From the NCBI GenBank assembly GCA_028819565.1, contig JAPPLD010000010.1, forward strand, positions 1 through 40,594: a DNA stretch of 40,594 bases, read 5' to 3'. Shown here piece by piece: positions 24,120 to 33,698 of the stretch (the first letter of the stretch is position 1; every line of letters begins with the position of its first letter). The notes beneath the pieces were generated by a model. It made no database searches, was not told where the DNA came from, and was given only the letters and a program-made list of their open reading frames with translations. A program made the position numbers and the translations under genes. The DNA is from Gammaproteobacteria bacterium. GTDB taxonomy: Bacteria > Pseudomonadota > Gammaproteobacteria > Poriferisulfidales > Poriferisulfidaceae.

Positions 24120-25346
24120 GTGGTTACAAAACGCCTTTGGGCCATAGCAGGACTGGCCATCCCCTTGGGGGTGGTACAGGCAAACGCCGAAACGCTGGAA
24201 AGCTACGCCCAGCGATTGGCCGAACATCCCCAGGTTACGAGAATCCTGGAGCAGAGTACCCGTTTCGAGGAATTGTCCGACGGTGAAATGGGGCTTCCGG
24301 ACCCGCAAATCATTTTTGGTGCGGAGAACGTGCCAATCAATAGCCCAACATTCGACCGGTTCCTGCCCACTTCGAAAGTTTTGGGGATCCGACAGCAGAT
24401 TCCTAGCTATTCCCTGCGCAAAGCCCGATCCGGCAAACAGGAAAGCCTCGCCAAGCGACAAAACCTGGTCGCCGACTATACGCGGAAGCGGCTGGAATCC
24501 ATCCTCATTGGCCAGTTGGCCGAACTGGACAAGGTCAAAACCCTGGAGAAGCTGGCTGGGGAACAGTTGGAACTTTACCGCGCAATGGAAGAAGACATGC
24601 AGGGCCGGCTGGAGGCAGGCAGTCCCGTTTACGGAAGATTCTCAGAAATTGACGTTGACCGCGCCGAGGTGGAACAGCGCCTGAACGACCTGAAAGTCGA
24701 GCGTGTGGCCATTGAGGAGGAACTCGTCCGCTTGGTCGGCGAGGTGCCGTCTATCCCTCTCCCCCCAGTTCCGGAAATCGCATGGAATCGTGATGGAACG
24801 GCACTCTATCCGGTACGCATTGCCGCAGAAGATGTACAAGTGGCCACCAAGGACGTGGACGTGGCAGATGCGGCCTTCGGCCCCACCTATGGAGTGCAGG
24901 CACTCTACAAGCAGCGTGAATCCGGTGCAGGATTCTCCGGGGACGACTGGCTCAGCGTGCAGGCGACCGTCTCCATTCCTCTATGGGCCACCTCCAACCA
25001 AAAGCCGAAACTACGGGCAGCACAGGCGGGCAGACGTAGCGCCAAATACGCCTATGAGGATGTCCGACGCGAATGGGTGGGACGCATGGCCGCCCTCAAG
25101 GTCGAACGCAACGTCACCCTGGACAACATTGCACTGCTTCAGGAGAAGGCGTCCGCCCTTCGGGAAAAGACAGAAGCGGCGGAACGTGATTACGAGTCCG
25201 GCAATACCTCGCTGGAGTCCGTGCTCGAGACGCAGATCGATGCGTTGATTATTGCCGCACAACTGGCGGAACAGCAGAGCCAGCACGTCCGACTGTCTGC
25301 CCAGTTCAATAGCCACATCGTGGGAGGACGCCATGAAAGCAATTAA
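24120..25346 (+). CDS. Outer-membrane efflux channel protein (TolC/CusC/CzcC family)
   Basis: A 408-residue outer-membrane factor, the exit duct of the tripartite pump encoded with the two following genes. The signal peptide ends near ANA-E. Long amphipathic helices (about 100-180 and 320-395) show the coiled-coil content of the TolC alpha-barrel. FGAENVP, SVQATVSIPLW and the late ESGNTSLESVLETQIDAL are typical of the heavy-metal branch. The start is a GTG at 24120 with TAGGAGG at 24108-24114. The last 14 nt overlap the adaptor gene. There is no lipidation cysteine. Confidence 0.88.
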   Translation: MVTKRLWAIAGLAIPLGVVQANAETLESYAQRLAEHPQVTRILEQSTRFEELSDGEMGLPDPQIIFGAENVPINSPTFDRFLPTSKVLGIRQQIPSYSLRKARSGKQESLAKRQNLVADYTRKRLESILIGQLAELDKVKTLEKLAGEQLELYRAMEEDMQGRLEAGSPVYGRFSEIDVDRAEVEQRLNDLKVERVAIEEELVRLVGEVPSIPLPPVPEIAWNRDGTALYPVRIAAEDVQVATKDVDVADAAFGPTYGVQALYKQRESGAGFSGDDWLSVQATVSIPLWATSNQKPKLRAAQAGRRSAKYAYEDVRREWVGRMAALKVERNVTLDNIALLQEKASALREKTEAAERDYESGNTSLESVLETQIDALIIAAQLAEQQSQHVRLSAQFNSHIVGGRHESN

Positions 25347-26439
25347 TATTTTGTGGGTCGCGCTGGCCCTTGCCATAAATCCGGCATGGGCCGAAAGCAA
25401 CCCGGCCGACAACACGGAATCGGAACATGCGCATGACGCCACACTGGCGACCGTCGTCATCCCTCCGGAAACAATTCAGAACATCGGGGTCCGCACTGAA
25501 GACGCAGCCTTGGCCAGTTTCGGCATCCATATCAGGAGCTATGGCCTAGTCACGGAGAATGTGAGGAACGCCTACGCCATCTCAAGTCGCGTGGCGGGAT
25601 GGATCGAAGACTTGAAAATCACTGCAGTGGGGGACGAGGTTCGGAAAGGCGACCTGCTCTTCACCCTGTACAGCCCTGATCTGATTTCCGCTCAACAGGA
25701 CTACATCGCTGCCCTTGTCACTGGGAATAAAGGGAGAATCAATTCCAGTGCAAAACGTCTGCAGTCATTGGGCGTAGGCGACAAAGCACTGGAGCAGATC
25801 GGAGCCGAACGTCGGAAACTGGAGCGGTTGCCGTTTTATGCGGAAGCGGCAGGCATCATCAGCCACTTGATGGTAAGCAAGGGAAGCTACGTTACCCCCG
25901 GTATGCAAATTGCCAGCATCCAAGACTACCGCTCCGTCTGGATCGAGGTCAGCGTGGCGGAAAAGGATCTGCAGTTTCTGGAAAAAGACGGAAAAGCCAC
26001 CGTGATTTTCCCCAACCTGGGGAACGTCGAACGCGCTGCTCGAATTGACTACATCTACCCAACCATCGACATGGACAGCCGCACGGGTCGGGTACGGTTG
26101 GTGCTGAACAACCAAGGTGGCACTCTCAAGCCCGGTGCTTATACCGACGTATTGTTCGAAACCAACGTCGAGCAGCGTCTGAGCGTGCCGTCGGAAGCCA
26201 TCCTGAAGAGTTCGGAGGGAGACTTTGTCATTGTTGCCTTGGGTAAAGGACGATTCCGTCCGCAAAAAATACAGACAGGTATTCGCAGCAAAGGCCGGAC
26301 GGAAGTCGTGCACGGCTTGAAGGAAGGCGAAGCCATCGTGGTCAGCAGCCAGTTTTTGATTGATTCCGAGAGTGCGCTCCGGGAATCCTTCCGCAAACTG
26401 CAAACAGTGCCAGCGGGAGGCGGCCATGCCCATCACTAG
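25333..26439 (+). CDS. cusB: Periplasmic adaptor (membrane fusion) protein of a Cu/Ag efflux pump, CusB-like
   Basis: A 368-residue adaptor linking the RND pump to the outer-membrane channel. The signal peptide ends near AWA-E. A short His-rich segment follows (HAHD, near 35). The barrel-sandwich/lipoyl halves are visible as SRVAGWIEDLKITAVGDEV and SHLMVSKGSYVTPGMQI, enclosing a short helical hairpin. The beta-barrel and membrane-proximal domains follow (ARIDYIYPTIDMDSRTGRVR, LKPGAYTDVLFE). The C-terminus is also His-rich (GGGHAHH). GGAGG at 25323-25327 marks ATG 25333. It overlaps both neighbours by 14 nt, so the three pump genes are translationally coupled. Confidence 0.9.
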   Translation: MKAINILWVALALAINPAWAESNPADNTESEHAHDATLATVVIPPETIQNIGVRTEDAALASFGIHIRSYGLVTENVRNAYAISSRVAGWIEDLKITAVGDEVRKGDLLFTLYSPDLISAQQDYIAALVTGNKGRINSSAKRLQSLGVGDKALEQIGAERRKLERLPFYAEAAGIISHLMVSKGSYVTPGMQIASIQDYRSVWIEVSVAEKDLQFLEKDGKATVIFPNLGNVERAARIDYIYPTIDMDSRTGRVRLVLNNQGGTLKPGAYTDVLFETNVEQRLSVPSEAILKSSEGDFVIVALGKGRFRPQKIQTGIRSKGRTEVVHGLKEGEAIVVSSQFLIDSESALRESFRKLQTVPAGGGHAHH

Positions 26440-29400
26440 CGACCATCTCAGTGACGATCCGACCCGATCGGTCACCGCCAAAATCATCGAATGGTCGGCG
26501 AACAACCCGCTGCTGATCATGGCGGTGGTGGCGGCCCTACTGGTATCCGGTTGGCTCGCCATAAAAAACACGCCGCTCGACGCCATCCCAGACTTGTCGG
26601 ACACACAGGTGATCATCCGCACGGACTTCCCCGGTCAATCTCCGCAAATCGTCGAAGACCTGGTGACCTACCCCCTGTCCACCACCATGCTGGGCCTGCC
26701 CAAAACCGAGGACGTGCGTGGGTTTTCCATGTTCGGCACTTCCTTCGTCTACATCATTTTCGAAGACGATGTGGATCTGTATTGGGCCCGCAGCCGAGTC
26801 GCCGAAGTGCTTTCGAAGATTCAGGGAGACCTGCCGCAGAATGCCACGCCGCAAATTGGCCCGGATGCCACCGGCATGGGCTGGGTCTATCAATATGCCC
26901 TGGTGGACAAGACCGGTAAGCACGATCTAGCCTATCTCCGATCTTTGCAGGACTGGTTCCTGAAGCTTGAACTAGCCACGGTCGAGGGTGTATCCGAGGT
27001 GGCCTCGGTCGGTGGTTTCGTCAAAGAGTACCAAGTGCTGGTCGACCCCAACCGCCTACGCGCCTACGACGTTCCGTTGCTTCGCATCGTGGATGCCGTC
27101 AGTGCAGCCAGCAAGGAGGTGGGAGGGCGCGTGATCGAGCAGGGCGAAACGGAACTGATGATCCGCTCCAAGGGCTACATCACGAACCTGGAAGAACTCG
27201 AAAAGGTCGTGGTCTATGCCAAGGGCGGCACACCGGTGGCCCTTTCCGACGTGGCACATATCGTCGAGGGGCCAGAATTGCGCCGTGGCGTGGTCGAGCT
27301 TGACGGCGAGGGCGAAGTCGTGGGAGGCGTGATCGTCATGCGCTCGGGAGAGAATGCTTTGGCGGTCATTGAAAGAATCAAAGAGAAACTGGAAGAATTG
27401 AAACTCGGCCTTCCTCAAGGGGTCGAGATTCAGGCCGTCTACGACCGCGCTCCACTGATCAAGGGTGCAATTGACTACCTGACCACGAAACTGATCGAGG
27501 AAGGGCTCGCAGTTGCCTTGGTCTGTCTGCTTTTCCTGCTTCATTTCCGCTCCGCGTTCGTAGCCATCGTCACCTTGCCGCTCGGCATACTGGCAGCCTT
27601 CCTTGTGATGTCGGCCCAAGGGATCACTGCCAACATCATGTCCCTGGGCGGTATCGCGATCGCCATCGGCGCCATGGTCGATGCTTCTGTCGTAATGGTC
27701 GAGAACGCCCACCGAAAACTCTCCCGGATGGCGCCGGATGCCGATACAAGGGAAAGGCGTGCAGCCATACTGCTGGCGGGCAAAGAAGTGGGTCCGGGAC
27801 TGTTTTTTTCGCTCCTGATTATTACCGTGTCGTTTCTGCCGGTCTTTGCCTTGACCGGGGAGTCTTTCCGCTTGTTCTCGCCCCTGGCATTTACCAAGAC
27901 CTATGCCATGGCTTTCGCGGCGATTCTCTCGATTACGGTCGTCCCGGTGCTGATGATGTGGCTGCTGCGTGGCAAGATCCGACAAGAGGCAAGCAATCCG
28001 ATCAACCGCGGACTCGCCTGGTCCTACACTCCCCTGCTCGCGGCAGCACTGCGTCACAAGTGGCTTACGATGGCCGTCGTTGGCACGCTGCTGGCAAGTG
28101 CGGCCCTGCCCCTTACACGCATGGGCTCGGAATTCATGCCCGCCCTGTACGAAGGCGAGTTGCTCTACATGCCGACCACCTTGCCCGGCGTGTCGATCAC
28201 CAAGGCCAAGGAGATCCTGGCCCAGACCAACCGTCTGATCAAGACGACCCCGGAAGTGGAAATGGTGTTCGGCAAGGTCGGGCGCGCAGACACCGCGACC
28301 GATCCGGCCCCGATTTCGATGATCGAGAGCTGGATACGACTCAAGCCGAAAGATGAATGGCGCAACGGGCTTACCGTCGAAGAACTGATCGCGGATCTTG
28401 ACCAACGGGTGAAATTGCCCGGCTTAGTCAACAGCTGGGGCTATCCAATCAAAATCCGTACCGACATGATCTCCACCGGTATCCGCACGCCAGTCGGAAT
28501 CAAAATCTCCGGAGCGGACTTGAACGAAATCAACCGGGTCGCGCTGGATGTGGAGGTTGCCGTCAAGGATATCGAGGGCACGCGTTCTGCTTTTGCCGAC
28601 CGTGTCGTCGGCGGGAAATATCTGGAAATCAACCCCGATCGGGACGAACTGGCGCGGCAGAACATAGATTTGGGCATGTTCCAGCGCATTATCCAGACTG
28701 CTCTGGGCGGAATGAAAATTTCCGAGTCGGTGCAAGGTCGCGAACGCTACAACATCATGCTGCGCTACGAACGACCTTTCCGGGAATACCCGGAAGACCT
28801 GGCCGATATCCTGGTGCCGACCCCACAGGGACAGCACATTCCACTGGGTGAATTGGCCAGCATCGAGTTTGTCGAGGGTCCGCCGATGATCAAATCCGAA
28901 AACGCCCGGCTCTCCGGCTGGGTGTTCGTGGATATCGCGGACCGGGACATCGGATCGTACGTGGATGAGGCTCAATCCGCAGTGGCGAAGAAGGTGAAAT
29001 TGCCCCCGGGATACGCAATCGAATGGTCGGGGCAGTTCGAACAGATGCTGGAAGCCAAGGCGCGAATGCAAATCGCCATCCCGTCAGCCATTCTCATTAT
29101 CTTCATGCTGCTCATGCTGCATTTCGGCAGGCTGGACCGCACGCTCATGGTGATGTTGTCCTTGCCGTTCGGCCTGATTGGCGGATTTTGGGCACTTTAC
29201 CTGGCCGGGTACCACTTCTCCGTCGCAGTGGGAGTCGGGTTCATCGCGTTGGGCGGGGTTGCCGCCGAAATCGCGGTGGTGATGCTGCTTTATCTCGACC
29301 ACCAGGTACGACAACGCGCTCCCGAAAACCTCAAGGAACTGACTGAAGCCATCCTGCAGGGCGCGACATTGCGGGTTCGGCCCATTTTGATGACAGCGCT

Positions 29401-29587
29401 AATCATCATCGCGGGATTGATTCCGATATTCATCACCGAGGGCTTAGGCTCGGATGTGATGCGCCGGATCGCCCTGCCCATGCTGGGCGGCATGTCTTCG
29501 ACCCTGATTCTGACTCTCATCGCGGTTCCGGTACTTTACCGTCTGTGGGAAGGCCGTCGTTTCAGCCGAACAGGAGAAAACTCCTAG
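26426..29587 (+). CDS. cusA: Heavy-metal RND efflux pump, Cu(I)/Ag(I) type, CusA-like
   Basis: A 1053-residue inner-membrane proton/metal antiporter. The metal class can be read from motifs. The three periplasmic methionines that bind Cu(I)/Ag(I) in E. coli CusA are all present, in LLYMPTTLPG, APISMIES and RTDMISTGIRTP. The TM4 block AIGAMVDASVVMVENAHRKL is of the Cu/Ag type rather than the CzcA type. N-terminal PLDAIPDLSDTQVIIRTDFPGQ and TM10-12 segments are complete, so the pump looks intact. The ATG at 26426 has GGAGG just upstream and lies 14 nt inside the adaptor gene. Confidence 0.95.
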   Translation: MPITSDHLSDDPTRSVTAKIIEWSANNPLLIMAVVAALLVSGWLAIKNTPLDAIPDLSDTQVIIRTDFPGQSPQIVEDLVTYPLSTTMLGLPKTEDVRGFSMFGTSFVYIIFEDDVDLYWARSRVAEVLSKIQGDLPQNATPQIGPDATGMGWVYQYALVDKTGKHDLAYLRSLQDWFLKLELATVEGVSEVASVGGFVKEYQVLVDPNRLRAYDVPLLRIVDAVSAASKEVGGRVIEQGETELMIRSKGYITNLEELEKVVVYAKGGTPVALSDVAHIVEGPELRRGVVELDGEGEVVGGVIVMRSGENALAVIERIKEKLEELKLGLPQGVEIQAVYDRAPLIKGAIDYLTTKLIEEGLAVALVCLLFLLHFRSAFVAIVTLPLGILAAFLVMSAQGITANIMSLGGIAIAIGAMVDASVVMVENAHRKLSRMAPDADTRERRAAILLAGKEVGPGLFFSLLIITVSFLPVFALTGESFRLFSPLAFTKTYAMAFAAILSITVVPVLMMWLLRGKIRQEASNPINRGLAWSYTPLLAAALRHKWLTMAVVGTLLASAALPLTRMGSEFMPALYEGELLYMPTTLPGVSITKAKEILAQTNRLIKTTPEVEMVFGKVGRADTATDPAPISMIESWIRLKPKDEWRNGLTVEELIADLDQRVKLPGLVNSWGYPIKIRTDMISTGIRTPVGIKISGADLNEINRVALDVEVAVKDIEGTRSAFADRVVGGKYLEINPDRDELARQNIDLGMFQRIIQTALGGMKISESVQGRERYNIMLRYERPFREYPEDLADILVPTPQGQHIPLGELASIEFVEGPPMIKSENARLSGWVFVDIADRDIGSYVDEAQSAVAKKVKLPPGYAIEWSGQFEQMLEAKARMQIAIPSAILIIFMLLMLHFGRLDRTLMVMLSLPFGLIGGFWALYLAGYHFSVAVGVGFIALGGVAAEIAVVMLLYLDHQVRQRAPENLKELTEAILQGATLRVRPILMTALIIIAGLIPIFITEGLGSDVMRRIALPMLGGMSSTLILTLIAVPVLYRLWEGRRFSRTGENS

Positions 29588-29656
29588 GAAAAAGCCCGTT
29601 TGTACTGTCAACAGATACCCGGATCGTGCGCAGGCTCGGTTCGAAGCCCGGATTCT

Positions 29657-29664
29657 GTTAGAAT
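29657..29664 (+). promoter_or_regulatory. Extended -10 promoter of the rpsP operon
   Basis: TG-T-TAGAAT, with the hexamer TAGAAT at 29659-29664, is an extended -10 about 41 nt before the rpsP TTG start. No strong -35 is present, as expected for an extended -10 promoter. Confidence 0.5.
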
Positions 29665-29704
29665 GCGCACCCCGCAACCTGCGGACGACTTTCTGGAGCA
29701 ACTT

Positions 29705-29959
29705 TTGGTTACCATCCGTCTGGCCCGAGCCGGAGCGAAGAAGCGCCCGTTCTACCACTTGGTAGTCACCGATTCGCGTAAGCCCCGCGACAGTGGGTAC
29801 ATTGAGCGTCTGGGCTTCTTCAACCCCATCGCCACCGGCAAAGAAGAAGAGTTGCGCATCGACCAGGAGCGCGTACAGCACTGGCTGCAGCAGGGTGCGA
29901 AATTATCCGACCGTGCGGCGCAGCTGGTCCGCAAACACGCCAAGCTGCAGGCCGCCTGA
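29705..29959 (+). CDS. rpsP: 30S ribosomal protein S16
   Basis: An 84-residue ribosomal protein with the family sequence [39 protein letters not shown], and a C-terminal [11 protein letters not shown] helix. The start was set at TTG 29705 because homologues begin at M-VTIRL and a TGGAG lies at 29694-29698 with 6-nt spacing. Longer readings from an ATG at 29663 would add residues not found in S16. First gene of rpsP-rimM-trmD-rplS. Confidence 0.95.
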   Translation: MVTIRLARAGAKKRPFYHLVVTDSRKPRDSGYIERLGFFNPIATGKEEELRIDQERVQHWLQQGAKLSDRAAQLVRKHAKLQAA

Positions 29960-29969
29960 GGCCATCCCC

Positions 29970-30512
29970 CTGAACACCCCCTCCGCCACGGACCCGTCCG
30001 GCTCCGCGGCCCCCGCCTATGTGCTGTGCGGTTACATCAGCGGTGTATACGGCGTGCGGGGTTGGGTCAAGATATTTTCGTATACCCGCCCCATCGACAA
30101 CCTTCTCCGCTATCGCCCGTGGCAACTGCGTGACGATGGAAACAACGGCATTTACAACCTGGAATCGAGTCGACGCACTCACCGGGGGCTGATCGCGAAG
30201 CTTCACGGTGTGGACGACCGCGACCAGGCAGAAGCGTTGCGTGGCCAGAAAATCTGGATCGATGCGGCCCAATTCCCGACTCTGCCGAAAGGCGAGTACT
30301 ACCATCGCCAACTGCTGGGGCTGGCTGCATTCGATCAGCAAGGCGAGGCACTTGGGACTGTCGACCAGATCCTAGAGACCGGCGCCCACGACGTTTTGCT
30401 CGTTCGCGGAGAGCAGGAATATCTCATCCCCTACGCTCCCGGCGAGACCGTGCTCAAGATTGACCTGTCTCAGGGCCGGATCGATCTGCGATGGGACGGC
30501 GTGCGGGAGTAA
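29970..30512 (+). CDS. rimM: Ribosome maturation factor RimM
   Basis: Helps assemble the head of the 30S subunit, binding S19. The RimM N-domain shows VLCGYISGVYGVRGWVKIFSYT; KLHGVDDRDQAEALRGQKIWI and the PRC-barrel C-domain (EYYHRQLLGLAAFDQQGEALG, ETGAHDVLLV, YLIPYAPGETVLKIDL) follow. The start is uncertain. A CTG at 29970 has a GAGG 8 nt upstream and gives an N-terminal extension like that of E. coli RimM (180 residues). The in-frame GTG at 30021 is the first standard start but has no ribosome-binding site and begins right at the first strand. Codons 29970-30020 have the high G+C third positions of coding sequence, which favours the longer form. Confidence 0.88.
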   Translation: MNTPSATDPSGSAAPAYVLCGYISGVYGVRGWVKIFSYTRPIDNLLRYRPWQLRDDGNNGIYNLESSRRTHRGLIAKLHGVDDRDQAEALRGQKIWIDAAQFPTLPKGEYYHRQLLGLAAFDQQGEALGTVDQILETGAHDVLLVRGEQEYLIPYAPGETVLKIDLSQGRIDLRWDGVRE

Positions 30513-30516
30513 CGTC

Positions 30517-31278
30517 ATGCGCTTTGATGTCGTCGCACTGTTTCCGGGAATTGTCGAGGCCGTTGTCTCCGAAGGGGTGGTTGGCCGGGCATGCGCCCAA
30601 GGAAAACTGGAGGTCCATTGCATCAACCCCCGTGATTTCACCGAAGACCCGCATCGCACTGTTGATGATCGCCCCTATGGCGGCGGACCTGGCATGGTCA
30701 TGCAGTACGAGCCGCTGGCACGGGCGCACGAAGCGGCACACCAGGCGAACCCGAAAGCCCGCACGATTGCGCTGACCCCGCAGGGAGTCCCCTTTACCCA
30801 AGCACTGGCGCAAGAGACGGCGGAAGAAAACGGCTTGATCCTGATTGCCGGACGCTATGAAGGAATCGACGAGCGCTTTCTGCAGCAACGGACAGATGCC
30901 GAGTGGTCGGTCGGCGACTACGTGCTGTCCGGCGGCGAATTGGCCGCAGCCGTGGTGATCGACGCTGTTGCCCGCTTGCTGCCAGGTGTTCTCGGCTGCG
31001 CGGAATCGGCTGGGCAAGACTCGTTCAGCGAGGGACTTCTGGACTGCCCGCACTACACCCGGCCGGAAGAAATCGACGGCCTGAGCGTGCCGGAGGTGCT
31101 TTTAACCGGCGATCATGGCAAAATAGAACGCTGGCGACGGCGGGAAATGCTCGGACGTACCTATCGACGCCGCCCGGACTTGCTTGGACGTACCGCACTG
31201 TCGGCGGAAGACCAGGCATTGTTGGATGAATACCTGAACGCAACCTCTGAGGACAAGAACCGTGAGCGCGACGATTGA
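30517..31278 (+). CDS. trmD: tRNA (guanine-N1-)-methyltransferase TrmD
   Basis: Methylates G37 of tRNAs to prevent frameshifting. It is 253 residues from ATG 30517, four nucleotides after rimM. The SPOUT knot is visible in [47 protein letters not shown] and the C-terminal [31 protein letters not shown] is also conserved. Its 3' end overlaps the rplS start by 17 nt. Confidence 0.97.
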   Translation: MRFDVVALFPGIVEAVVSEGVVGRACAQGKLEVHCINPRDFTEDPHRTVDDRPYGGGPGMVMQYEPLARAHEAAHQANPKARTIALTPQGVPFTQALAQETAEENGLILIAGRYEGIDERFLQQRTDAEWSVGDYVLSGGELAAAVVIDAVARLLPGVLGCAESAGQDSFSEGLLDCPHYTRPEEIDGLSVPEVLLTGDHGKIERWRRREMLGRTYRRRPDLLGRTALSAEDQALLDEYLNATSEDKNRERDD

Positions 31279-31618
31279 GAAACTGGAAAGCGCCCAAATG
31301 CGCCAAGACTTGGTGGATGTTGAATTCGCCCCGGGCGACACGGTCGCAGTCTCGGTTAAGGTTCGGGAAGGTGAACGCGAGCGCCTGCAGATATTCGAAG
31401 GCGTGGTGATTGCCCGCCGCAACCGCGGTCTGAATTCTTCGTTCACGGTGCGAAAAATCTCGCACGGCGAAGGCGTGGAACGCGTATTCCAGATGCACAG
31501 CCCACTGATCGACTCGATCAATGTCAAACGCCGCGGGAAAGTGCGTCGCGCAAAGTTGTACTACCTACGTGGCCGCACCGGCAAGGCTGCCCGCATCCAG
31601 GAAAAGCTCGGCGGGTGA
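31262..31618 (+). CDS. rplS: 50S ribosomal protein L19
   Basis: A 118-residue ribosomal protein at the subunit interface. Signature blocks are [71 protein letters not shown] and RTGKAARI. It begins at GTG 31262 inside the end of trmD, with TGAGGA upstream, so its translation is coupled to trmD. Confidence 0.97.
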   Translation: MSATIEKLESAQMRQDLVDVEFAPGDTVAVSVKVREGERERLQIFEGVVIARRNRGLNSSFTVRKISHGEGVERVFQMHSPLIDSINVKRRGKVRRAKLYYLRGRTGKAARIQEKLGG

Positions 31619-31622
31619 TCCC

Positions 31623-32138
31623 ATGGCTGTGTCGGACGCCACCGGCTTCCAGAGTTTCGACACGCCTCTCGACGCACCAATCGAAATCTATACCGACCGG
31701 CACGGCGTGTCGGCGATCTTTTTCAACCTGGACCGCCAAAAGCAACGTCCAGATCGTCCAAATGCCTTGACCCGCATTGCCGCACGGCAGCTCCGGGAAT
31801 ACTTCAAAGGAAAGCGTCAGACATTCGATCTTCCGCTTTCAACCCTTGCATTGGACAACCCTGTCACCGAATACCGGCGCAAAGTGTGGAGTACGCTCCT
31901 GGAAATTCCTTACGGGCAGACCCGGACTTATACCGACATCGCCAAGAAGGCCGGAGGCAGTCCGCGTTCGGTTGGTACCGCTAATGGCCGCAACCCGCTT
32001 TGCATCGTCGTGCCTTGTCACCGCGTGGTTGGGAAAAATGGTCTCGGAGGCTATGGCGGACCGTTGATTCCCGAGAAAGGGGCGGAACTTTTAGAAATCA
32101 AGCGTCGTCTTCTGGAGCACGAGCAGCGCCACGCCTGA
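31623..32138 (+). CDS. ogt: Methylated-DNA--protein-cysteine S-methyltransferase (Ogt-like)
   Basis: Suicide repair enzyme that takes the alkyl group from O6-alkylguanine onto its own cysteine. It is 171 residues. The active-site motif is PCHRVVG with Cys132; helix-turn-helix elements YRRKVWSTLLEIPYGQTRTY and GTANGRNP, plus the late GGYGG segment, complete the family pattern. It begins 4 nt after rplS, so it is probably part of the ribosomal operon. Its last 41 nt overlap the convergent znuB. Confidence 0.93.
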   Translation: MAVSDATGFQSFDTPLDAPIEIYTDRHGVSAIFFNLDRQKQRPDRPNALTRIAARQLREYFKGKRQTFDLPLSTLALDNPVTEYRRKVWSTLLEIPYGQTRTYTDIAKKAGGSPRSVGTANGRNPLCIVVPCHRVVGKNGLGGYGGPLIPEKGAELLEIKRRLLEHEQRHA

Positions 32139-32952
32139 CGCCCTGGCTTCGGCTCAGTCGCTGAGTCCCTCCATCGAACGCAAGGCACCCCAAAAAGAGG
32201 AACGCGGCCACCGTGACGATGGTCGGTCCGGCCGGAGTGTCGAGCCAAAGCGAACCGTAAAGACCCAGTACGCCGGAAAGCGTTGCGATCAGTACCGCAA
32301 TCAGTGCCATTTGTTCCGGGGTGTGCGCCAAGGTCCGTGCCGCTGCAGCCGGAACGATCATCAGAGCGACGACCAGCAAGGCACCCACCACCTGCATACC
32401 CACGGCTACCACGGCGGCCACCAGGGCCATGTAAAGCAGTTGATTACGCAAGGGTTTCGCGCCCTCGGCCGCCGCCAGACCCTCGTGCAGGGTTGCCGCC
32501 ACCAACGGGCGCCAGATCGCCGCCAGTACTACAAGACCAAACAGGCCGCCCAGTCCGATCAGCACCAAGTCTTCCCGACCAACCGCCAGCACATCTCCAA
32601 ACAGGTAGGCGGTCAATTCATACTGCCGGTAGTTATCCGTCAAGGCCATGGCAACGAGGCCAATGGCAAGAGTCGAGTGAGCCAGCACCCCGAGGATCGT
32701 GTCGCCTGGCAGGCGCGACACCCGCTGCAACACCACCACTGTCGCCGCCACGAGGAACGCGACTCCAAACACTCCGGCCTCCGGGTTGAGTCCGAGAATT
32801 ATGCCGAGCACCACGCCGAGCAATGCGGAATGCGCCATGGTGTCGCCAAAATAGGCCTTGCGCTGCCAAAGAATCACGCAGCCGGTCGGTCCGGCCACTG
32901 CCGCAACAGCCAAGGTTGCGAGCAAGGCGCGAAAGAAGAAGTCGTCCAGCAC
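32098..32952 (-). CDS. znuB: Zinc ABC transporter permease ZnuB
   Basis: Inner-membrane subunit of a zinc importer, 284 residues, about eight helices. It resembles E. coli ZnuB through ALLATLAVAAVAGPTGCVIL, RKAYFGDTMAHSALLGV, LTAYLFGDVLAVGREDL and RTLAHTPEQMA. The start at GTG 32952 lines up with the E. coli N-terminus. An earlier GTG at 32991 would overlap znuC and add 13 non-conserved residues. Last gene of zur-znuC-znuB. No znuA is adjacent, so the periplasmic zinc-binding protein is elsewhere. Confidence 0.92.
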   Translation of the reverse strand: MLDDFFFRALLATLAVAAVAGPTGCVILWQRKAYFGDTMAHSALLGVVLGIILGLNPEAGVFGVAFLVAATVVVLQRVSRLPGDTILGVLAHSTLAIGLVAMALTDNYRQYELTAYLFGDVLAVGREDLVLIGLGGLFGLVVLAAIWRPLVAATLHEGLAAAEGAKPLRNQLLYMALVAAVVAVGMQVVGALLVVALMIVPAAAARTLAHTPEQMALIAVLIATLSGVLGLYGSLWLDTPAGPTIVTVAAFLFLGCLAFDGGTQRLSRSQGVRRGAARAPEDDA

Positions 32953-32963
32953 AAGCAGGAGGG

Positions 32964-33698
32964 TCAGGTGTCCAGTGACTCGCCTTGACACTGGTGGCGG
33001 ACATGTCGGTAGGCTTCAGCGCGGGTGCCAAACAACTGATGGAACTCCGGGTGGTCCACCGTGTCCTCCGGCGCCCCCATGCAACGGATCGTCCCATTCA
33101 GGCAGACGACCTGGTCGGTCCGGCTCATCACGTAATGCAGGTCATGGCTGGTCATCAACGCTGCGCATCCTCGGTGTTCGACAACCTCCGAGATCAACTG
33201 GTACATCTCCGCTTCGCTGGAAAAATCGATGCCCCGCAGCGGCTCGTCCATCACCAGAAGATCGGGGTTGCGTGACAGCGCCCGGGCCAGCATTACCCGC
33301 TGGAATTCGCCGTGTGAGAGTTCATTGACCTGAGAGCCAGATAGATGGTCGGCGCCGGCTTCCTGCAAGGCATTCGCGATCGTGTCAGCCGAACATGAAG
33401 AAGTCAGCGTCATCAGGCGCCGTACCGTCAGAGGCAGGTCGAACTGAACCGGGTCGGTGGGCGGCACGTACCCAATCTGAAGTCCGGGCGCACGGACTAC
33501 GTTGCCCGCATCCGGACAGTACAGCCCGAGCAGGGTCTTGAGCAGAGTGCTCTTGCCGGCCCCGTTGGGACCGACCACGGTCACCACTTCGCCAGAGCAA
33601 ATCTCAAGGTTTACGTCATGAATGATCCAGCGCCCTCCCCGATGCACCCCTACGGAACTCGCGCGAACCAGGGGCTCACCCGGATCATGCAGCGGCAT
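32964..33698 (-). CDS. znuC: Zinc ABC transporter ATP-binding protein ZnuC
   Basis: ATPase of the zinc importer, 244 residues. Walker A is GPNGAGKST; the signature is LSHGEFQRV, ZnuC-like with Glu for Gln; Walker B is LLVMDEPLRGID; and the switch His is in MTSHDLHYVM. GYVPPTDPVQFDLPLTV is the Q-loop/lid region. The ATG at 33698 lies 14 nt inside the end of zur with GAGGGG upstream on the minus strand, implying coupled translation. Confidence 0.94.
   Translation of the reverse strand: MPLHDPGEPLVRASSVGVHRGGRWIIHDVNLEICSGEVVTVVGPNGAGKSTLLKTLLGLYCPDAGNVVRAPGLQIGYVPPTDPVQFDLPLTVRRLMTLTSSCSADTIANALQEAGADHLSGSQVNELSHGEFQRVMLARALSRNPDLLVMDEPLRGIDFSSEAEMYQLISEVVEHRGCAALMTSHDLHYVMSRTDQVVCLNGTIRCMGAPEDTVDHPEFHQLFGTRAEAYRHVRHQCQGESLDT

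Noticed and set aside
27056-28405. 449-codon open frame antisense to the RND pump gene
   Set aside because: It lies wholly within cusA, has low-complexity Gln/Arg/His-rich content and no known motifs; a shadow of a GC-rich gene.
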